This document shows, piece by piece, positions 22,183 through 34,435 of a DNA stretch of 64,000 nucleotides. The stretch spans positions 12,783,104-12,847,103 of the forward strand of contig NC_044995.1 in the NCBI RefSeq assembly GCF_008728515.1. The letters are read 5' to 3'. The position numbers were made by a program, and so were the translations under genes. This DNA is from Papio anubis. Its lineage: Eukaryota > Chordata > Mammalia > Primates > Cercopithecidae. Below the pieces are notes generated by a model. That model was given only the letters and a program-made list of their open reading frames with translations, searched no databases and was not told the origin of the DNA. The first letter of the stretch is position 1, and every line of letters starts with the position of its first letter.

Positions 22183-22483
22183 TGGCTGGCGCGGTGGCTC
22201 ACGCCTGTTATCCCAGCACTGTGGGAGGCCGAGGCGGGTGGATCACGAGGTCAGGAGATTGAGACCATCCTGGCTAACACGGTGAAACCCCATCTCTACT
22301 AAAAATGCAAAATATTAGCCGGGTGTGGTGGTGGGCACCTGTAGTCCCAGCTGCTCGGGAGCCTGAGGCAGGAGAATGGCGTGAACCCAGGAGGTGGAGC
22401 TTGCAGTGAGCCGAGATCGTGCCACTGCACTCCACCCTGGGTGACTAAGCAAGACTCCATCTCCAAAAAAGAAAAAAAAGAAA
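22183..22483 (+). mobile_element. Alu
   Basis: Sense, full-length; AAATCTCAGTGCT duplicated on both sides. Confidence 0.92.
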
Positions 22484-22532
22484 TCTCAGTGCTGCTTTTT
22501 TAGGGTGAATGGATGCCAATTCAAATTGTTAA

Positions 22533-22815
22533 GTTTGTTTTTTTTTTTTTTTGAGACGGAGTCTCCCCATCGCCCAGGCTGGAGTGCAGTGGCGCAGTCT
22601 CAGCTCCCAGGTTCAAGTGATTCTCTTGCCTCAGCCTCCCGAGTAGCTGGGATTACAGGCGTGTGGCTCCATACCGGCTAATTTTTGTATTTTTAGTAAA
22701 GACGGGGTTTCACCATGTTGGTCAGGCTGGTCTCAAACTCCTGACCTCGTGATCCGCCCACTTTGGCCTCACGAAGTGCTGGGGGATTACAGGTGTGAGC
22801 CACTGCGCCCAGCTG
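22533..22815 (-). mobile_element. Alu
   Basis: Antisense; missing part of the left arm after CTCAGCTCCC. Confidence 0.88.
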
Positions 22816-22924
22816 TGTAATTTTAAAAATGTAATTTATAAAAGCATAAAATTATGAAATACTTAGAAATAAATTTGACAGAATTATGCAAGACGTGTAC
22901 ACTGAAAACTACAAAACGTTGCTG

Positions 22925-22999
22925 AGAGAGGCTGATTGAAGAACACCTAAGTAAATGAGGACGTTTACCATGTCCATGAACTGGAAGTCTCAATATGTT
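22925..22999 (+). repeat. L1-derived 75-bp segment, source-like copy
   Basis: Lies in co-linear L1 ORF2 sequence and matches 26444-26518 with four mismatches. Both copies share departures from my memory of L1 consensus (GAGGAC(G/A)TTTACC). Confidence 0.8.
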
Positions 23000-23065
23000 A
23001 ATCCTCCCCAAGCTGATTTGCAGATTCAATGCAGTCCCAATAAAAATGTCACTAGGTTTTGTTTT

Positions 23066-23338
23066 GGTTTTGACTCGCTCTGTAACCAGAGCCAGAGTGC
23101 AGTGGTGCAATCTTGTCTCACTGCAACCTCTGCCTCCCAGGTTCAAACAATTCTCCTGCCTCAGCCCCTCACGTAGCTGGGCCTACAGGTGCGCACCACC
23201 ACGCCTGGCTAATTTTTGTATTTTTAGTAGAGACTGGGTCTCACCATGTTGGCCAGGCTGGTCTCGAACTCCTCACCTCAAGTGATTTGCCCACCTCGGC
23301 TTCCCAAAGTGCTGGGATTACAGGTGTGAGCCACTGTT
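23066..23338 (-). mobile_element. Alu in L1
   Basis: Antisense; tail replaced by TTTTGTTTTGG. Confidence 0.88.
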
Positions 23339-23697
23339 GGCTTTCTTAAAAACAGAAATATACTTGCTAATTCTAAAATTCACATGGAAATGCAGAGGAC
23401 CAAACAACTTTAAAATGAATAAAGAATTTATATAGCATGATTTCAAGACTTACTACAGAGCTACAGTTAAAAAAAAAAAAAAAAAAAGACAAATTAAGTA
23501 GAACCGAATCTAGAAATAGACACACATAGATCATCAATTGATTTTAGAGAGAGCAGCAGAGGTAATTCAGTGGAGGAAAGTATAGTCTTTTCAACACAGA
23601 GTGCTGGAACAATTGGATAGCCGTACTCCAACAGAAGCAAAGAAAACAGAATGGAAACCTTGATCCTTAAATCACACCGCATTAAAAATTAAATTGA

Positions 23698-24245
23698 GGC
23701 CGGGCGCGGTGGCTCAAGCCTGTAATCCCAGCACTTTGGGAGGCCGAGACGGGCGGATCACGAGGTCAGGAGGTCAGAACCATCCTGGCTAACAGTGAAA
23801 CCCACGTCTCACAGGCGGATCACAAGGTCCAGGAGATGAGGGCTGTCTAGCTAACACGGTGAAACCCGTCTACTAAAAATACAAAAACTAGCCCGGACGC
23901 GATGGACTGAGCGCCTGTAGTCCCAGCTACCAAGGGAGGCTGAGGCAGGAGGAGAATGGCGTGAACCGGGCCGGAGCTGCAGTGAGCTGAGATCCGGCCA
24001 CTGCACACTCCCAGCCTGGGGCGGCAGGCGAGACTCCGTCTCAAAAAAAAAAAAAAAAGAAACCCGTCTCTATTAGAAATACAAAAAACTAGCCGGAGAG
24101 GCCCGAGGTGGGGCAGCCTGTAGTCCCAGGAGGAGCTGAGGCGGGAGAATGGCGTGGTTTCCGGGAGGCGGGGCTTGCAGTGAGCTGAGGATCCGGCCTG
24201 CACGCCTGGGCGGCGGGCGAGAATTCGTCTCAAAAAAAAAAAAAA
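23698..24245 (+). mobile_element. Monkey-type AluY plus garbled second copy
   Basis: First copy has CTCAAGCCTG and GATCCGGCCACTGC. From 23780 it repeats partly with many short indels, and a second broken copy runs 24060-24245. Young sequence features combined with heavy damage are odd. Confidence 0.75.
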
Positions 24246-24547
24246 TTAAGTGGAGGGCCAAGATGGCTGAATAGAGGCATCCGGCAATTGCCTCTTCCAC
24301 AAAGAGGCAACGAAATAGCGAAATAGCGAGGAGATTAGCACATTTTGAGTACAGTACCTAAGAGAAAACGATGGAATTCAGCAGAGAAGTGACAGGAAAC
24401 ACCTGAGGTACAGAAGAAGGACGTTAGAATCCAACTTGGCTGGGAGAGGCTCCCCAGTGCAGGGAAAGGGAAAGTGAGACATCCTCAGTGGTCCAAGTTC
24501 CTACCATGGTCTCCAGCCATCCCAGTCACAAGAGATCCCCTTCATCT

Positions 24548-24824
24548 TTTTTTTTTTTTTTTTTTTTTTTCTGGAGGGCAGTGGTGTGATTTCAGTTCAC
24601 TGCAAACTTCCCTTCCCGGGTTCAAACAATTCTCGTACCTCAGCCTCCCAAGTAGCTGGGATTACAGGTGCCCACCACTATGCCTGGCTAATGTTTGCAT
24701 TTTTAGTAGAGACGGGGTTTCACCATGTTGGCCAGGCTGGTCTCGAACACCTGACCCCAATTGATCCACCCGCCTCCGCCTCCCAAAGTGCTGGGATTAC
24801 AGGTGTGAGCCACTGCACCTGGCC
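24548..24824 (-). mobile_element. Alu
   Basis: Antisense; lacks the first ~20 bp after the T-run. Confidence 0.88.
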
Positions 24825-25877
24825 AGATCTCCTTAATCTTCACAGCCCCTGAGACTAGCATAGGGATTTGTCTAGAGTTTGCATAATGACATTATTCCAT
24901 ACAGGGAGCTCATGTGGTGTCCCGCCTCCCCCCACGCCCCACCCCTTTCACTGCTGGACCTAAGGTCAGATGCTGCACGGCCATAATTGAGAGACCAGAC
25001 TGTATCGTGCCTTGGGACCCAACGACCCTGCATCTACACAACCCTGGAGCCCCTCTGACATCCCCCTACATCCATCTTTAAGGCTGCAGTGGCTGTACAG
25101 GGGTTGGACCCAGCAGTGTGGTCGGGTCCCCTGCACTCTAGCACGAAACAATGTTCCACATCCAAGGCAGTGTAGTTCCCCTGGAGGTTGCCCCGGGGAC
25201 AAGGGGAGCCAAAGTGTGTACTCCCTAGAGCCTGAGAGCTGCTTGCCTGGGGCTGCTGCCACCAACAGCAACCCTACTCCCCTCCCAGTATCAGGGCCAC
25301 CACACACTTGCACACACCCTGAGGACAGGTTCTCCCTGGCACAGATGCCAGCAGTGGTGGACAGGGAAGCACCGGTGATTCCTAGGACTCCAGGCAGTGT
25401 GCTTGAGTGGTATCCACACTGCCTGGGGCCCTAGAGATCGCCCTTCCCTGTCCTCCACTGCTGGCATCTATGCACTCTTCCTGGGGGCCTGAGGATTTGC
25501 CCACTCAGTCTGTTGCCACCACCAGCACCCTCCCATACCTGCCACCTGGGGTTCTGGAGGCTGGTCAGCCCTGCCTGTTGTAGACAATAGTAATGCCTGT
25601 GCATGCTGCCTGGGAACTTGAGGATTGTCCCGCCACTGGTGCCATTGCCCATGCCACACATGCTTCCTAGGGGCCCAAGGACCTTGTTTGGCCCACCTCT
25701 GCCACTGCCAGCACCTGAGCAAGCCACCTGTAGGCCTAAGAATTAGCCTGCCTGATTTCACCTGTAAAGACACATAAAGACCGACAGTAACACGATGGAA
25801 AAAAGTACTCCATGCAGATAGAAAATGGAGTAAAATGGAGCGAGAGGAACTAATAAAACCTACTTTAAGTCAAGAGG

Positions 25878-26010
25878 CCTGGTGTGATGGTACACACCTA
25901 AATTCCCAGCACTTTGGAGGCTTAGGTGAGAAGATTACTTGAAGCCAGGAATTAGACCAGCCTGGGCAACATAGTGAGACCCTTGTCTCTACAAAAAGAA
26001 AAGAAAAAGA
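25878..26010 (+). mobile_element. Alu left monomer (old)
   Basis: Diverged GGCCTGGTGTGATGGTACAC to an A-rich end. Confidence 0.75.
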
Positions 26011-26224
26011 CAGTGAACATCATTACAAATGATAAAGAGATCAACTTAGCAGGAGGATATAACAATTCTCAATATATATGTACCCAACACAGGAGGACCC
26101 AGATATATAAAGCAAATATTCTATCTAAAGAGAGAGGTAGACCCTGATACAGTAATAGGAACTTTAATGCTCCACTGTCAGCATTAGATAGATCATCTAG
26201 ATAGGAAATTAATGAACACTGGAT

Positions 26225-26560
26225 TTATTTTTTTATTATTATTATTATTTTTTGAGACAGAGTCTCGCTCTGTCGCTCAGGCTGGAGTGCAGTGGCGTGA
26301 TCTTGGCTCACTGGAAGCTCCGCATGCTGGGTTCCCATCATTCTCCTGCCTCAGTCTCCCGAGTAGCTGGGACTACAGGCACCTGCCACCACGCCTGTAG
26401 TCCCAGCTACTTGGTAGGCTGAGGCAGGAGAATGGCTTGACTCAGAGAGACTGATTGCAGAACACCTAAGTAAATGAGGACATTTACCATGTTCATGAAC
26501 TGGAAGTCTCAATATGTTCAACAAGAGTGAACCTCAGTCTCAAAAGAACAAAACAAAACA
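26225..26560. mobile_element. Chimeric Alu / L1-segment / Alu-tail patch
   Basis: Minus Alu to about 26395 switches abruptly into a plus-strand Alu piece (GCCTGTAGTCCCAGC..GAATGGC), then into the 75-bp L1 segment at 26444-26518, then a plus-type tail (GTGAACCTCAGTCTCAAAA). Looks like serial template switching or fill-in repair. Confidence 0.7.
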
Positions 26561-26776
26561 AACAACAACAACAAACAAGCAAAAGGAAAAGGAAAAACAC
26601 ATGTTGGGAGAAAATATTTGCTAAATATATTTGACATCTTTTATCTCAAATATATAAATAACACAAGTCGATTATAAGTTGATAATCATCCCAAGTTAAA
26701 AATGGGCAAAAGATCTGAACAAACATTCTTTGAAAGAAGATATATGGTTATCGAATAAACACTTGAAAAGTTCATG

Positions 26777-27080
26777 GCCGGGCGCGGTGGCTCAAGCCTG
26801 TAATCCCAGCACTTTGGGAGGCCGAGATGGGCGGATCACAAGGTCAGGAGATCGAGGCCATCCTGGCTAACACGGTGAAACCCCGTCTCTACTAAGAAAT
26901 ACAAAAAACTAGCCGGGCGAGGTGGCGGGCGCCTGTAGTCCCAGCTACTCGGGAGGCTGAGGCCGGAGAATGGCGTGAACCCGGGAGGTGGAGCTTGCAG
27001 TGAGCTGAGATCCGGCCACTGCACTCCAGCCTGCGCGACAGAGCGAGACTCCGTCTCAAATAAAAAAAAAAAAAAAAAAA
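26777..27080 (+). mobile_element. Monkey-type AluY
   Basis: CTCAAGCCTG, CTAGCCGGGCGAGGTGGCGG and GATCCGGCCACTGC. AAAAGTTCA repeated on both sides. Confidence 0.92.
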
Positions 27081-27296
27081 GAAAAGTTCAATATCACTAG
27101 TCATTCAGGAAATGCAAATTTAAACTATGATGAGATACCACTACACATTTATTAGAATTATTAAAATGAAAAAGACAAACATACAAAAATATGGCAAGAA
27201 TGTGGAGCAACTAGAACTCTCAGTGAGTTCTAATATAAGTGTCGTAGTTTTTTTGAAAACAGTTTGACAGTTCTTAAAATGTTAAACATAACATAA

Positions 27297-27412
27297 AAGC
27301 TGGGTATGGTGGAGTGCACTGGTAGTCCCAGCTACATTGGGCGGGAGGATCTGTTGAGCCCAGGAGCTCAAGTCCAGCCTGGGCAACATAGCCAGACCCC
27401 ATCTCAAAACAA
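27297..27412 (+). mobile_element. Alu monomer (old)
   Basis: Free monomer-like GCTGGGTATGGTGGAGTGCA..CCCCATCTCAAAAC. Confidence 0.7.
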
Positions 27413-27565
27413 AAAAAACAATTAAACATACACCTACCATATACCCCCAAAATTCCACTTCTAGGTATCTACCCAAGATAGTTCAAAGGATACATTCACA
27501 CAAGGACTTGTACACAAATGTTTACAGCGGCTTCATTTGAGATAGTCAAAAGTTAGAAACAATTT

Positions 27566-27870
27566 GGCCAGGCGCTGTGGCTCATGGCTATAATCCCACC
27601 ACTTTGGGAGGCCAAGGCAGGTGGATCATGAGGTCAGGAGTTTCAGGCCAGCATGGCCAACGTGGCGAAACCCTATCTTTACTAAAACTACAAAAAAATT
27701 AGCCAGGCATGGTGGCGTGTGCCTGTAGTTCCAGCTACTCAGGAGGCTGAGGCAGGGGAGTTGCTTGAACCCGGGAAGCGGAGCTTGCAGTGAGCCAAGA
27801 TGGAGCCATTGCACTCCAGCCTGGATGACAGAGCAAGACTGTCTCAAAAAAAAAAAAAAAAAAAAAAAAA
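27566..27870 (+). mobile_element. Alu
   Basis: Full-length sense copy. Confidence 0.9.
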
Positions 27871-27982
27871 ATGGGGTCTTGCTCTGTCGCCCAGGCTGGT
27901 CTTAAACTCCTGGGCTCAAGTGATCCTCCTGCCTTTGCCTACCAAAGTGCTGGGATTACAGGCGTGAGCCATCGCGCCTGAC
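27871..27982 (-). mobile_element. Alu monomer
   Basis: Antisense; abuts the A-tail of the preceding Alu. Confidence 0.8.
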
Positions 27983-28044
27983 CAAATCTCTTTTCTTTAT
28001 AAACTGTCTAGACTTAGATATTTCTTTTCTTTCTTTCATTTTTA

Positions 28045-28338
28045 TTTATTTTTTTGAGACAGAATTTTGCTCTTATGGCCCAGGCTGGAGTGCAATGCTG
28101 TGATCTCAGCTCACTGCAACTCTGCCTCCTGGGTTCAAGCATTTCTCCTGCCTCAGCCTCCCAAGTAACTAGGATTACAATCGCTGCCACCATGCCCGGC
28201 TAATTTTTTGTATTTTTAGTAGAGACGTGGTTTCACCATGTTGGCCAGGCTGATCTCGAACTCCCAACCTCAGGTGATCCACCTGCCTCGGCCTCCCAAA
28301 GTGCTGGGATTACAGGCATGAGCCACTGTGCCCAGCCT
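28045..28338 (-). mobile_element. Alu
   Basis: Antisense, full-length. Confidence 0.9.
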
Positions 28339-28367
28339 GATATATTTCTTTATAGTAACACAAAAAC

Positions 28368-28667
28368 GGCCGGGTGCGGTGGCTCAAGCCTGTAATCCCA
28401 GCACTTTGGGAGGCCGAGACGGGCGGATCACGAGGTCAGGAGATCGAGACCATCCTGGCTAACACGGTGAAACCCCGTCTCTACTAAAAAAATACAAAAA
28501 ATTAGCCGGGCGAGTTGGCGGGCGCCTGTAGTCCCAGCTACTCGGGAGACTGAGGCAGGAGAATGGCCTAAACCCGGGAGGCGGAGCTTGCAGTGAGCTG
28601 AGATCCGGCCACTGCACTCCAGCCTGGGGACAGAGCGAGACTCTGTCCCAAAAAAAAAAAAAAAAAA
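28368..28667 (+). mobile_element. Monkey-type AluY, intact duplications
   Basis: CTCAAGCCTG and GATCCGGCCACTGC. Flanked by perfect 14-bp AGTAACACAAAAAC (28354-28367, 28668-28681). Young. Confidence 0.94.
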
Positions 28668-28681
28668 AGTAACACAAAAAC

Positions 28682-30009
28682 AGCCTAATGCAAAGGTCAC
28701 ATGGTAGGTAGGATTTAGTAAGAAAGAGAGCTGGGATTTCAAGGCAGGTGAACTGGGTCTAATGTTTCCACTGTTTACTCACCTCTCCCTACCTCTAGAT
28801 TTCCACCCTCCCATGTTGAAATCTCTTGGTTATAAATTTTCACTTGTGTTCCTTTCTGGGATCACCTTCTTGAATCACAGTGGTGTCTATTTTCATACCC
28901 ATTGAGGGAATAGTGATTCCTTGAGGGTTACAAGGTCTGCAGATCGATGAGTTCTTGGCATTTTGGAAAGGCCAGAGACTGGTAGCTCTGAGTCACTGGT
29001 TGTCAGGCCGTGCCTCCCTCATCACACAATCGAAGCTTGGCTGACTTCACTGAGTGCCAAAAGCAGGCTGGGGCTGGGGGTAGAGGATCTGGGTTTCACA
29101 AGAGGCCAGTCTGGAAATGTCAATATTGGGGTCCAAGGTGAGAGGATGGCATGGTAGGACAACATTGTCTGCCATCCGGGTATAATGGCTGAAGCTCTGG
29201 TTAGTGGGTGTGGCCTAAGGGGAATGTAGTGATTCCCACTGTAGGTGTAAAGGGCTTCATATTGATGGAGAGCTTTCTGTGTTGACCGAAATTCTGGTGA
29301 CACTACGAGACAGATTTCATGAATTTATAGAAGAGACAACTGAAACTTGGGAGTCTGTGCCCCAGATCACATAATTTGTTAGCAGTAGGAGTCCAAGTTG
29401 AGCCAAGCCAGAGAAGGTTACTGAGTGTTTTGGCACCCTTGGCCTTAATCTGCTACTCTTCAGATTTCACAGCCCTCATGTTCCGGATAGTTCACTCAAA
29501 GCTTGGGAGTTGGAGATGAGGCAATCAACAGATGCTGACACCAGCATGGAGGAGAGATTGCGGCTGATCTGGAGGTATGATTGGGAGAGGTTGAGAAGCC
29601 TTTCAAGGGTGTCCCTGATGTGGGAGGGCACAAGCAAAGGCCCAGGGGCATGGAACTGCCCAGTAGATTCCAGAAGAGAACTACCATTGCATACAGCGGA
29701 GTGTACAATAACAGGGTAGTCAGTACACTGCATCAAGGGGCTGAAGGCAACTACCTTTTGGGTTGAGCATAGTCTGAAAACAGTGGAACCACTGCATCCC
29801 ACAAAAGCTGGTAACCTGGACAGCTCAAAGATCAGAGCCATCAGGACTTTGCCTGGAATACTCTGGCGTTATTGGCAAACATGTCTCTCTCTTCCCCTAA
29901 CAGGTTGGGTGCCGTATACTGAGACCCAGTCGGAGATCAGAAGGCAGGTTCAGTAGAAACACATAGGACTCTACTCATGTTTTAGGAACCTTTTTTTCCC
30001 TTTTTTATT
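28682..30009. other. Unassigned intergenic DNA with MIR scrap
   Basis: MIR-like text at 29305-29420 (GAAGAGACAACTGAAACTTG..CCCCAGATCACATAATTTG). The rest has no recognised gene or repeat. Confidence 0.5.
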
Positions 30010-30303
30010 TTTATTTTTTATTATTTTTTTGAGACAGAGTTTCACTCTTGTTGCCCAGGCTAGAGTGCAATGACGCGATCTCAGCTCACCACAACCTCCA
30101 CCTCCCAGGCTCAAGCAATTCTCCTGCCTCCTGAGTAGCTGGGATTACAGGCATGTGCCACTGTGCCTGGCTTTTTTTTTTTTTTTTAAAGTAGAGACAG
30201 GGTTTCTCCATATTAGGCTGGTCTCAAACTCCCAACCTCAGGTGATCCACCTGTGTCGGCCTCCCAAAGTGCTGGGATTACAGGCGTGAGTTACCGTGCC
30301 CGG
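30010..30303 (-). mobile_element. Alu
   Basis: Antisense, slightly trimmed in the middle. Confidence 0.9.
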
Positions 30304-30307
30304 ACCT

Positions 30308-30466
30308 TTTTTCCCTGTTTTAGAAACAAGGTCTCATTCTGTTGCCCAGGCTGGAGTGCAGTGGTGCAAACATAGCTCACTGCAGTCTTGAACTCCTGGG
30401 ATCCAGTGATCCTCCTACCTCAGTCTCCCAAGTAGCTGGGAACAGGCATGCCACCATCATGCCCAG
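30308..30466 (-). mobile_element. Alu left part (old)
   Basis: TTTTAGAAACAAGGTCTCAT to CATGCCCAGC. Confidence 0.75.
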
Positions 30467-31289
30467 CACCATCTTATCAGATCTAATCCTGGCCACTCAC
30501 ACAGAGGACTGAGCTCTGATGATGTGTCTACCCTAACTTTATTAGCTTAGAAGCCTGAGCCCCATGTGGCTCAACTGACCTTTAATTCTGATCCCACATG
30601 CGTCTTCCATATTGGAGACATTACACTCAGGAAGGCAGGCCCAAGCAGGGTAGGGATCCCCCAGACACCTCACTGTGCTGGGGAGTATTTGAGAAGCCCT
30701 GCTGTAAACTCTGCTAACTGCAAAACTGTTGTGGCTTCTGCTCACAATGTGGTTATCATTGTCCACCCCCTCAGGGGCTTCTGGGAGAGATGGCAGCTGC
30801 AGTGGCCTCTGATCCATCATACAGTATGGATGGACACCACAGGCCAAAGATTCTCATGTCAGAGGATTTCTGGTCTTTTCTCCCCTAGGCCTCAGGAGGA
30901 CCCAGGGAAATATCTAAAGCCAACCTATAGTTTTGGTGAACTGAGTTTGCATTGAAATGTTTTTGGAAATGATTTTCAACATTTATAAAATCACATGCCA
31001 CATAAAAATCTGAATATTTGGCTCTTCTTGGAAAAGCAGGAGATATGGGAAATCTGTACTGACTCCACCATATTGTTTCCCCACCCCTTAAGAGGGACAG
31101 ACCTGCTTGGTGGCCACCAGAAGTGGAATGATGAAGGCCACGGCCATGTGAGTCTCAAGAAACCCTGGCTACTCACATAAGCCCCTCCAGACCATGGTTT
31201 CCATCTTCTCTGTCTGGAGGTTCCTACCTGTGCAGGGATGGCCATGAGATGAACAGCCCAGGGAGTCCACAGGAAATCCACAAAACATT
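30467..31289. other. Unassigned intergenic DNA
   Basis: No finger, KRAB or repeat text recognised. Confidence 0.5.
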
Positions 31290-31888
31290 TATTTGAATTT
31301 CAGCTATGAGTGACACATAGGTCTGCATGTCCTGAGAAGTTCTATACACCCTTATCTCACTTGGCCATAGTCATTGGAAGTTTCTGATATGCCCTTAGAA
31401 CAGACATGTCCCCTCTTGTCTACCACAGTCTTCTCCACACTGTTTTTGTACCAATGATAGTTTCCACATAGCCCTGGCAGGTCTGAACCAGTTATACCTG
31501 CCTACTGAGCTCTATATTTCATGAGTCATGAGCCATGGGCAGGTACTGGGAGACATAGCTAGTAAAGTAGGACATGCACTGGGAACAGAGGACCAAATTT
31601 TTGCTGTGGAGGTTCTCAAAGAAACTACCCCATTCTTCAGAGCCAGCTCTGGGTCCACAGGTGACCCTTGGTGTCTAAACCACAAGATTCAGTCTGAGCC
31701 TGTCAGTTTTTCACAGGAGGCCTTAGGGCAACAAGGCAAATTCAACCAAAACTGGACTGAGTGTTCTTCCTGCCCATGCGGCTGTTTGAGACACTCAGTG
31801 CCCCCTACAAAAGCTGTTCTTTTTATTAGGATGAATTGTTTCAACTCAACTCGCCACCTCTGATGCAAGTGGCTAAACATTAAGGCCT
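31290..31888 (-). repeat. Downstream flank of the ZNF132-like duplication
   Basis: Diverged copy of sequence at about 34.85-35.55 kb, downstream of ZNF132. For example GAGCCTGTCAGTTTTTCACA here corresponds to GAGCCTTTCAGTCTTTCACA at about 35.36 kb, followed in both by a long co-linear AC-rich stretch and the AATAAA region. The duplication therefore included DNA beyond the gene's 3' end. Confidence 0.65.
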
Positions 31889-32010
31889 TTATTATCTCAG
31901 TGAGAGACAGGCAGATCCAGGACTGGGTGATTGAGATTAAACAAATCATTCCCAAGTGTCACATGTAGATGCAAACAATGTGTCCACGAAGAGAAACCTT
32001 TTCTTTCTCT

Positions 32011-32300
32011 TTTTTTTTTTTGAGACGGAGTCTCGCTCTGTCACCCAGGCTGGAGTGCAGTGGTGCAATCTTGGCTCACTGCAAACCCTGCCTCCCGGGT
32101 TCGCACCATTCTCCTGCTCAGCCTTCCAAGTAGCTGGGACTACAGGCGCCCACCACCACGCCCAGCTAATTTTTTGTATTTTTAGTAGAGACGGGGTTTC
32201 ACCATGTTAGCCAGAATGGTCTCAATCTCCTGAGCTCATGATCTGCCTGCCCTGGCCTCCCAAAGTGCTGGAATTATAGGCGTGAGCCACCATGCCCAGG
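32011..32300 (-). mobile_element. Alu
   Basis: Antisense; GAAACCTTTTCT / AAGCCTTTTCT repeated at its sides. Inside the ZNF132-like pseudogene. Confidence 0.92.
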
Positions 32301-32514
32301 CAAGAAGCCTTTTCTGGAAAGCTCCAGAAGACACCAGCTCAGATCTTAGCAAGAACTGTGTCATACCAAAATCTAAAGCCATCAGTGGGAAAGAAAATGA
32401 GGGTACTCAAAGGGCTCAGACTATATGAAATTCTCTCTAGAGAATGGAAAGGTAGGCTGCCTTCCCTTAGCACAGTGGGGGAGACTGACACATCATGAGA
32501 TCTTGCCAGATGGC

Positions 32515-33080
32515 AGAGATGAGACAGTGTGGCAGGCAGTTTTTGACATGGCTTCCAATGATCTCTGCCCTGTGGTATTCATGCTCTTGTGTAATCCTCT
32601 CCCCTTGACTGTGGGCTGGAGCAAGTGACTTGCTTCTAACAAATAAAACATAGCAAAGATGGTGGGATCTCACTTCCATTATTAGATTACAAATAATTGA
32701 CTTGTTGGTATTCTCCATTGCATTATCAGCTTGCAAGCTTTGATCCACAAGCTGCCATTTTGGAGAGGCCCATGTGGCAGAGAACTGGAGGAGGTCTCAG
32801 ACCAACAGACAGGCCCTCAGTCCAGCAGCCCACAGAAAAAACCTGAATGCTGCCAATTATGTGAGTTTGCTTGGAAGCAGAGCCTTCCCCAGGCAAGCCT
32901 TCAGATGACCACACCCCCCAGGTGACATCTTGATGTTAGCCTTGTGAGAAACCCTGAAGAGGAGTCAGTTAGCTGCACCAAAGTTTCTGACCTACAGAGA
33001 CTGTGAGATAATAACTATTGTTTTAAGCCACTAGGTTTTGAGTAATTTGTTACACAGCAATAGGTAACTAATACGGATGG
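32515..33080 (+). mobile_element. MaLR/MLT1-type LTR
   Basis: Starts about GTGTGGCAGGCAG and ends TTTTAAGCCACTAGG..GTTACACAGCAATAGG..ACTAATAC, the typical far end of this family. Inserted in the ZNF132-like pseudogene. Confidence 0.65.
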
Positions 33081-34094
33081 TTTCTGCAATAGCAGTAATA
33101 CAGTGCTGCCTAAGATTCTGGGAGCTGCGGCTTTCCCACATTTGTTGCCCATAACTCTGTCGTGAATTCTCTGGTGATTTTTCTTTAAAGGGGGTGTCTA
33201 CAGCTGAAGGCTTTCCCATTTTCACTGCACTTGTAATGCCTTTTCCCCACAGGTACTTTATATTGCTTTCTCACACAGGAGAGGTGACCAAAGACAATCC
33301 CACATTCCTTACATGCGGGGGTTTTCTCTATTGTGAATTTTTTGGTTATAGATAAGGATTGATTTCTTCTTGAGGGTCTTTTTTCATACCAAGTGTTTAA
33401 AGATTTCTCTTCAGTGTGGGTTCTTAGGTGGTGGAAGAGGGCAAAAGTCTTCATGTCTTCCCATAGCCACTGCTCTTGAAGGGCTTCTCCCTATCATGGC
33501 CTGCCTGGTGTTATCTGATGTTGGAGCTGTGTGGCAGGATCTTCCCACTCAACTTTTCATGGCTTCCCTGTGCCATGAGTGCTCTGGTGATGGAGAAAGG
33601 AAGGCATTTCCATATTCTCTTTTGAGCTTCTCACTATTCGGGTACTCCAGTGCCAGAAGTGGGTAGTTACCCTGGAAAGCCTTTACAAATGCCTGGTCCT
33701 TGAGTCCTCTCACTTATGAATCCTGCTGTGCATGAACTGAAAAGTGCTCTTTACAAATGAGACTATGAGCCATGTCACATCTGAAAAGGTGGTCTCCACC
33801 ATAAATGGTCTGTTGTTGGTGAAAAGTTTGATCCACTACTCTGTGTGGTTTCTATCTGGAGTATACTGCCTAATGTTCAGCCAGGAGTACAATCTTTGGC
33901 AGGGCAAGGGTGCCATGGTCAGGGTGAGGAACGACCAGTCATGGAGTACTGGTCCTGTCACATACCCCACTGCTGAGCCTGTTAGGCGACATTCACATGG
34001 GCAGGGAGAACAGAGGGATCTAGGACAGCTGGCAGTGACTACTGAAACTGCTGTTCAGTGATGTGAGCCCAGGCCACTCTTTTCTTTTTTTTTT

Positions 34095-34425
34095 TTTTTT
34101 TAAAGGAAAGAAGTTTAATTGACTCACAGTTCTGCATGATTGGGAAGGCCTCAGGAAACTTACAATCATGGCAGAAGGTGAAGGGGAAGAAAGGCACCTT
34201 ATTCCCAGGGTGGCAGGAAAGACTGAGAGCAAGCAGGGGAAATGCCAGATGATTATAAGGCCATCAGATCTTGTGAGACTCACTTCCTATCCTGAGAATA
34301 GCACGGGATCCAATCACTTTCCCCTGGGTCCCTCCCACAACACGTGGAGATTATAGGAAATACAATTCAAAATGAGATTTTGGGTGGGGACATAGCCAAA
34401 CCACACTATCTGTCAAAGAACTTGG
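34095..34425 (-). mobile_element. THE1/MST-type MaLR LTR
   Basis: Antisense LTR: GACTCACAGTTCTGCATG, ATCAGATCTTGTGAGACTCA, then ATGAGATTTTGGGTGGGGAC ATAGCCAAACCA, the reverse of the familiar THE1/MST start. Confidence 0.75.
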
Positions 34426-34435
34426 GTCTCCCATT

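Larger units (their letters stand above)
22816..23697 (+). mobile_element. L1 ORF2 fragment
   Basis: CATGAACTGGAAGTCTCAAT, TTTGCAGATTCAATGCAGTC, then after an Alu TTCTAAAATTCACATGGAAA and GATCATCAATTGATTTTAGA. Confidence 0.8.
24246..26222 (+). mobile_element. L1 5' UTR and ORF fragments
   Basis: GGGCCAAGATGGCTGAATAG starts an older-type L1 5' UTR running to about 25.8 kb (GGCTGCAGTGGCTGTACAGG). ORF2 text follows (GCAGGAGGATATAACAATTC; ATATGTACCCAACACAGGAG). Middle of the element missing. Confidence 0.78.
26561..27560 (+). mobile_element. L1 3' fragments
   Basis: GGGAGAAAATATTTGCTAAA, AAAAATGGGCAAAAGATCTG, GATGAGATACCACTACACAT; broken by the Alus at 26777 and 27297. Confidence 0.75.
31888..33930 (-). 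pseudogene. ZNF132-like finger-exon pseudogene (tandem duplicate)
   Basis: Minus-strand remnant of a finger exon and 3' UTR. Around 33.90 kb it parallels the ZNF132 DILYLAEHQGTH region (CTGGCTGAACATTAGG against CTGGCTGAGCATCAGG). At 33454-33185 it reads FALFHHLRTHTEEKS, then PACKECGIVFGHLS and HYKCSENGKAFS, matching the order around the CPTG-decayed finger of ZNF132. Stops and frameshifts break it, and there is no long finger array. A MaLR-type LTR (about 32.52-33.08 kb) and an Alu (32.01-32.30 kb) sit inside it. It ends at an AATAAA equivalent to that of ZNF132. It lies 3' of ZNF132 in the same orientation. Confidence 0.82.
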
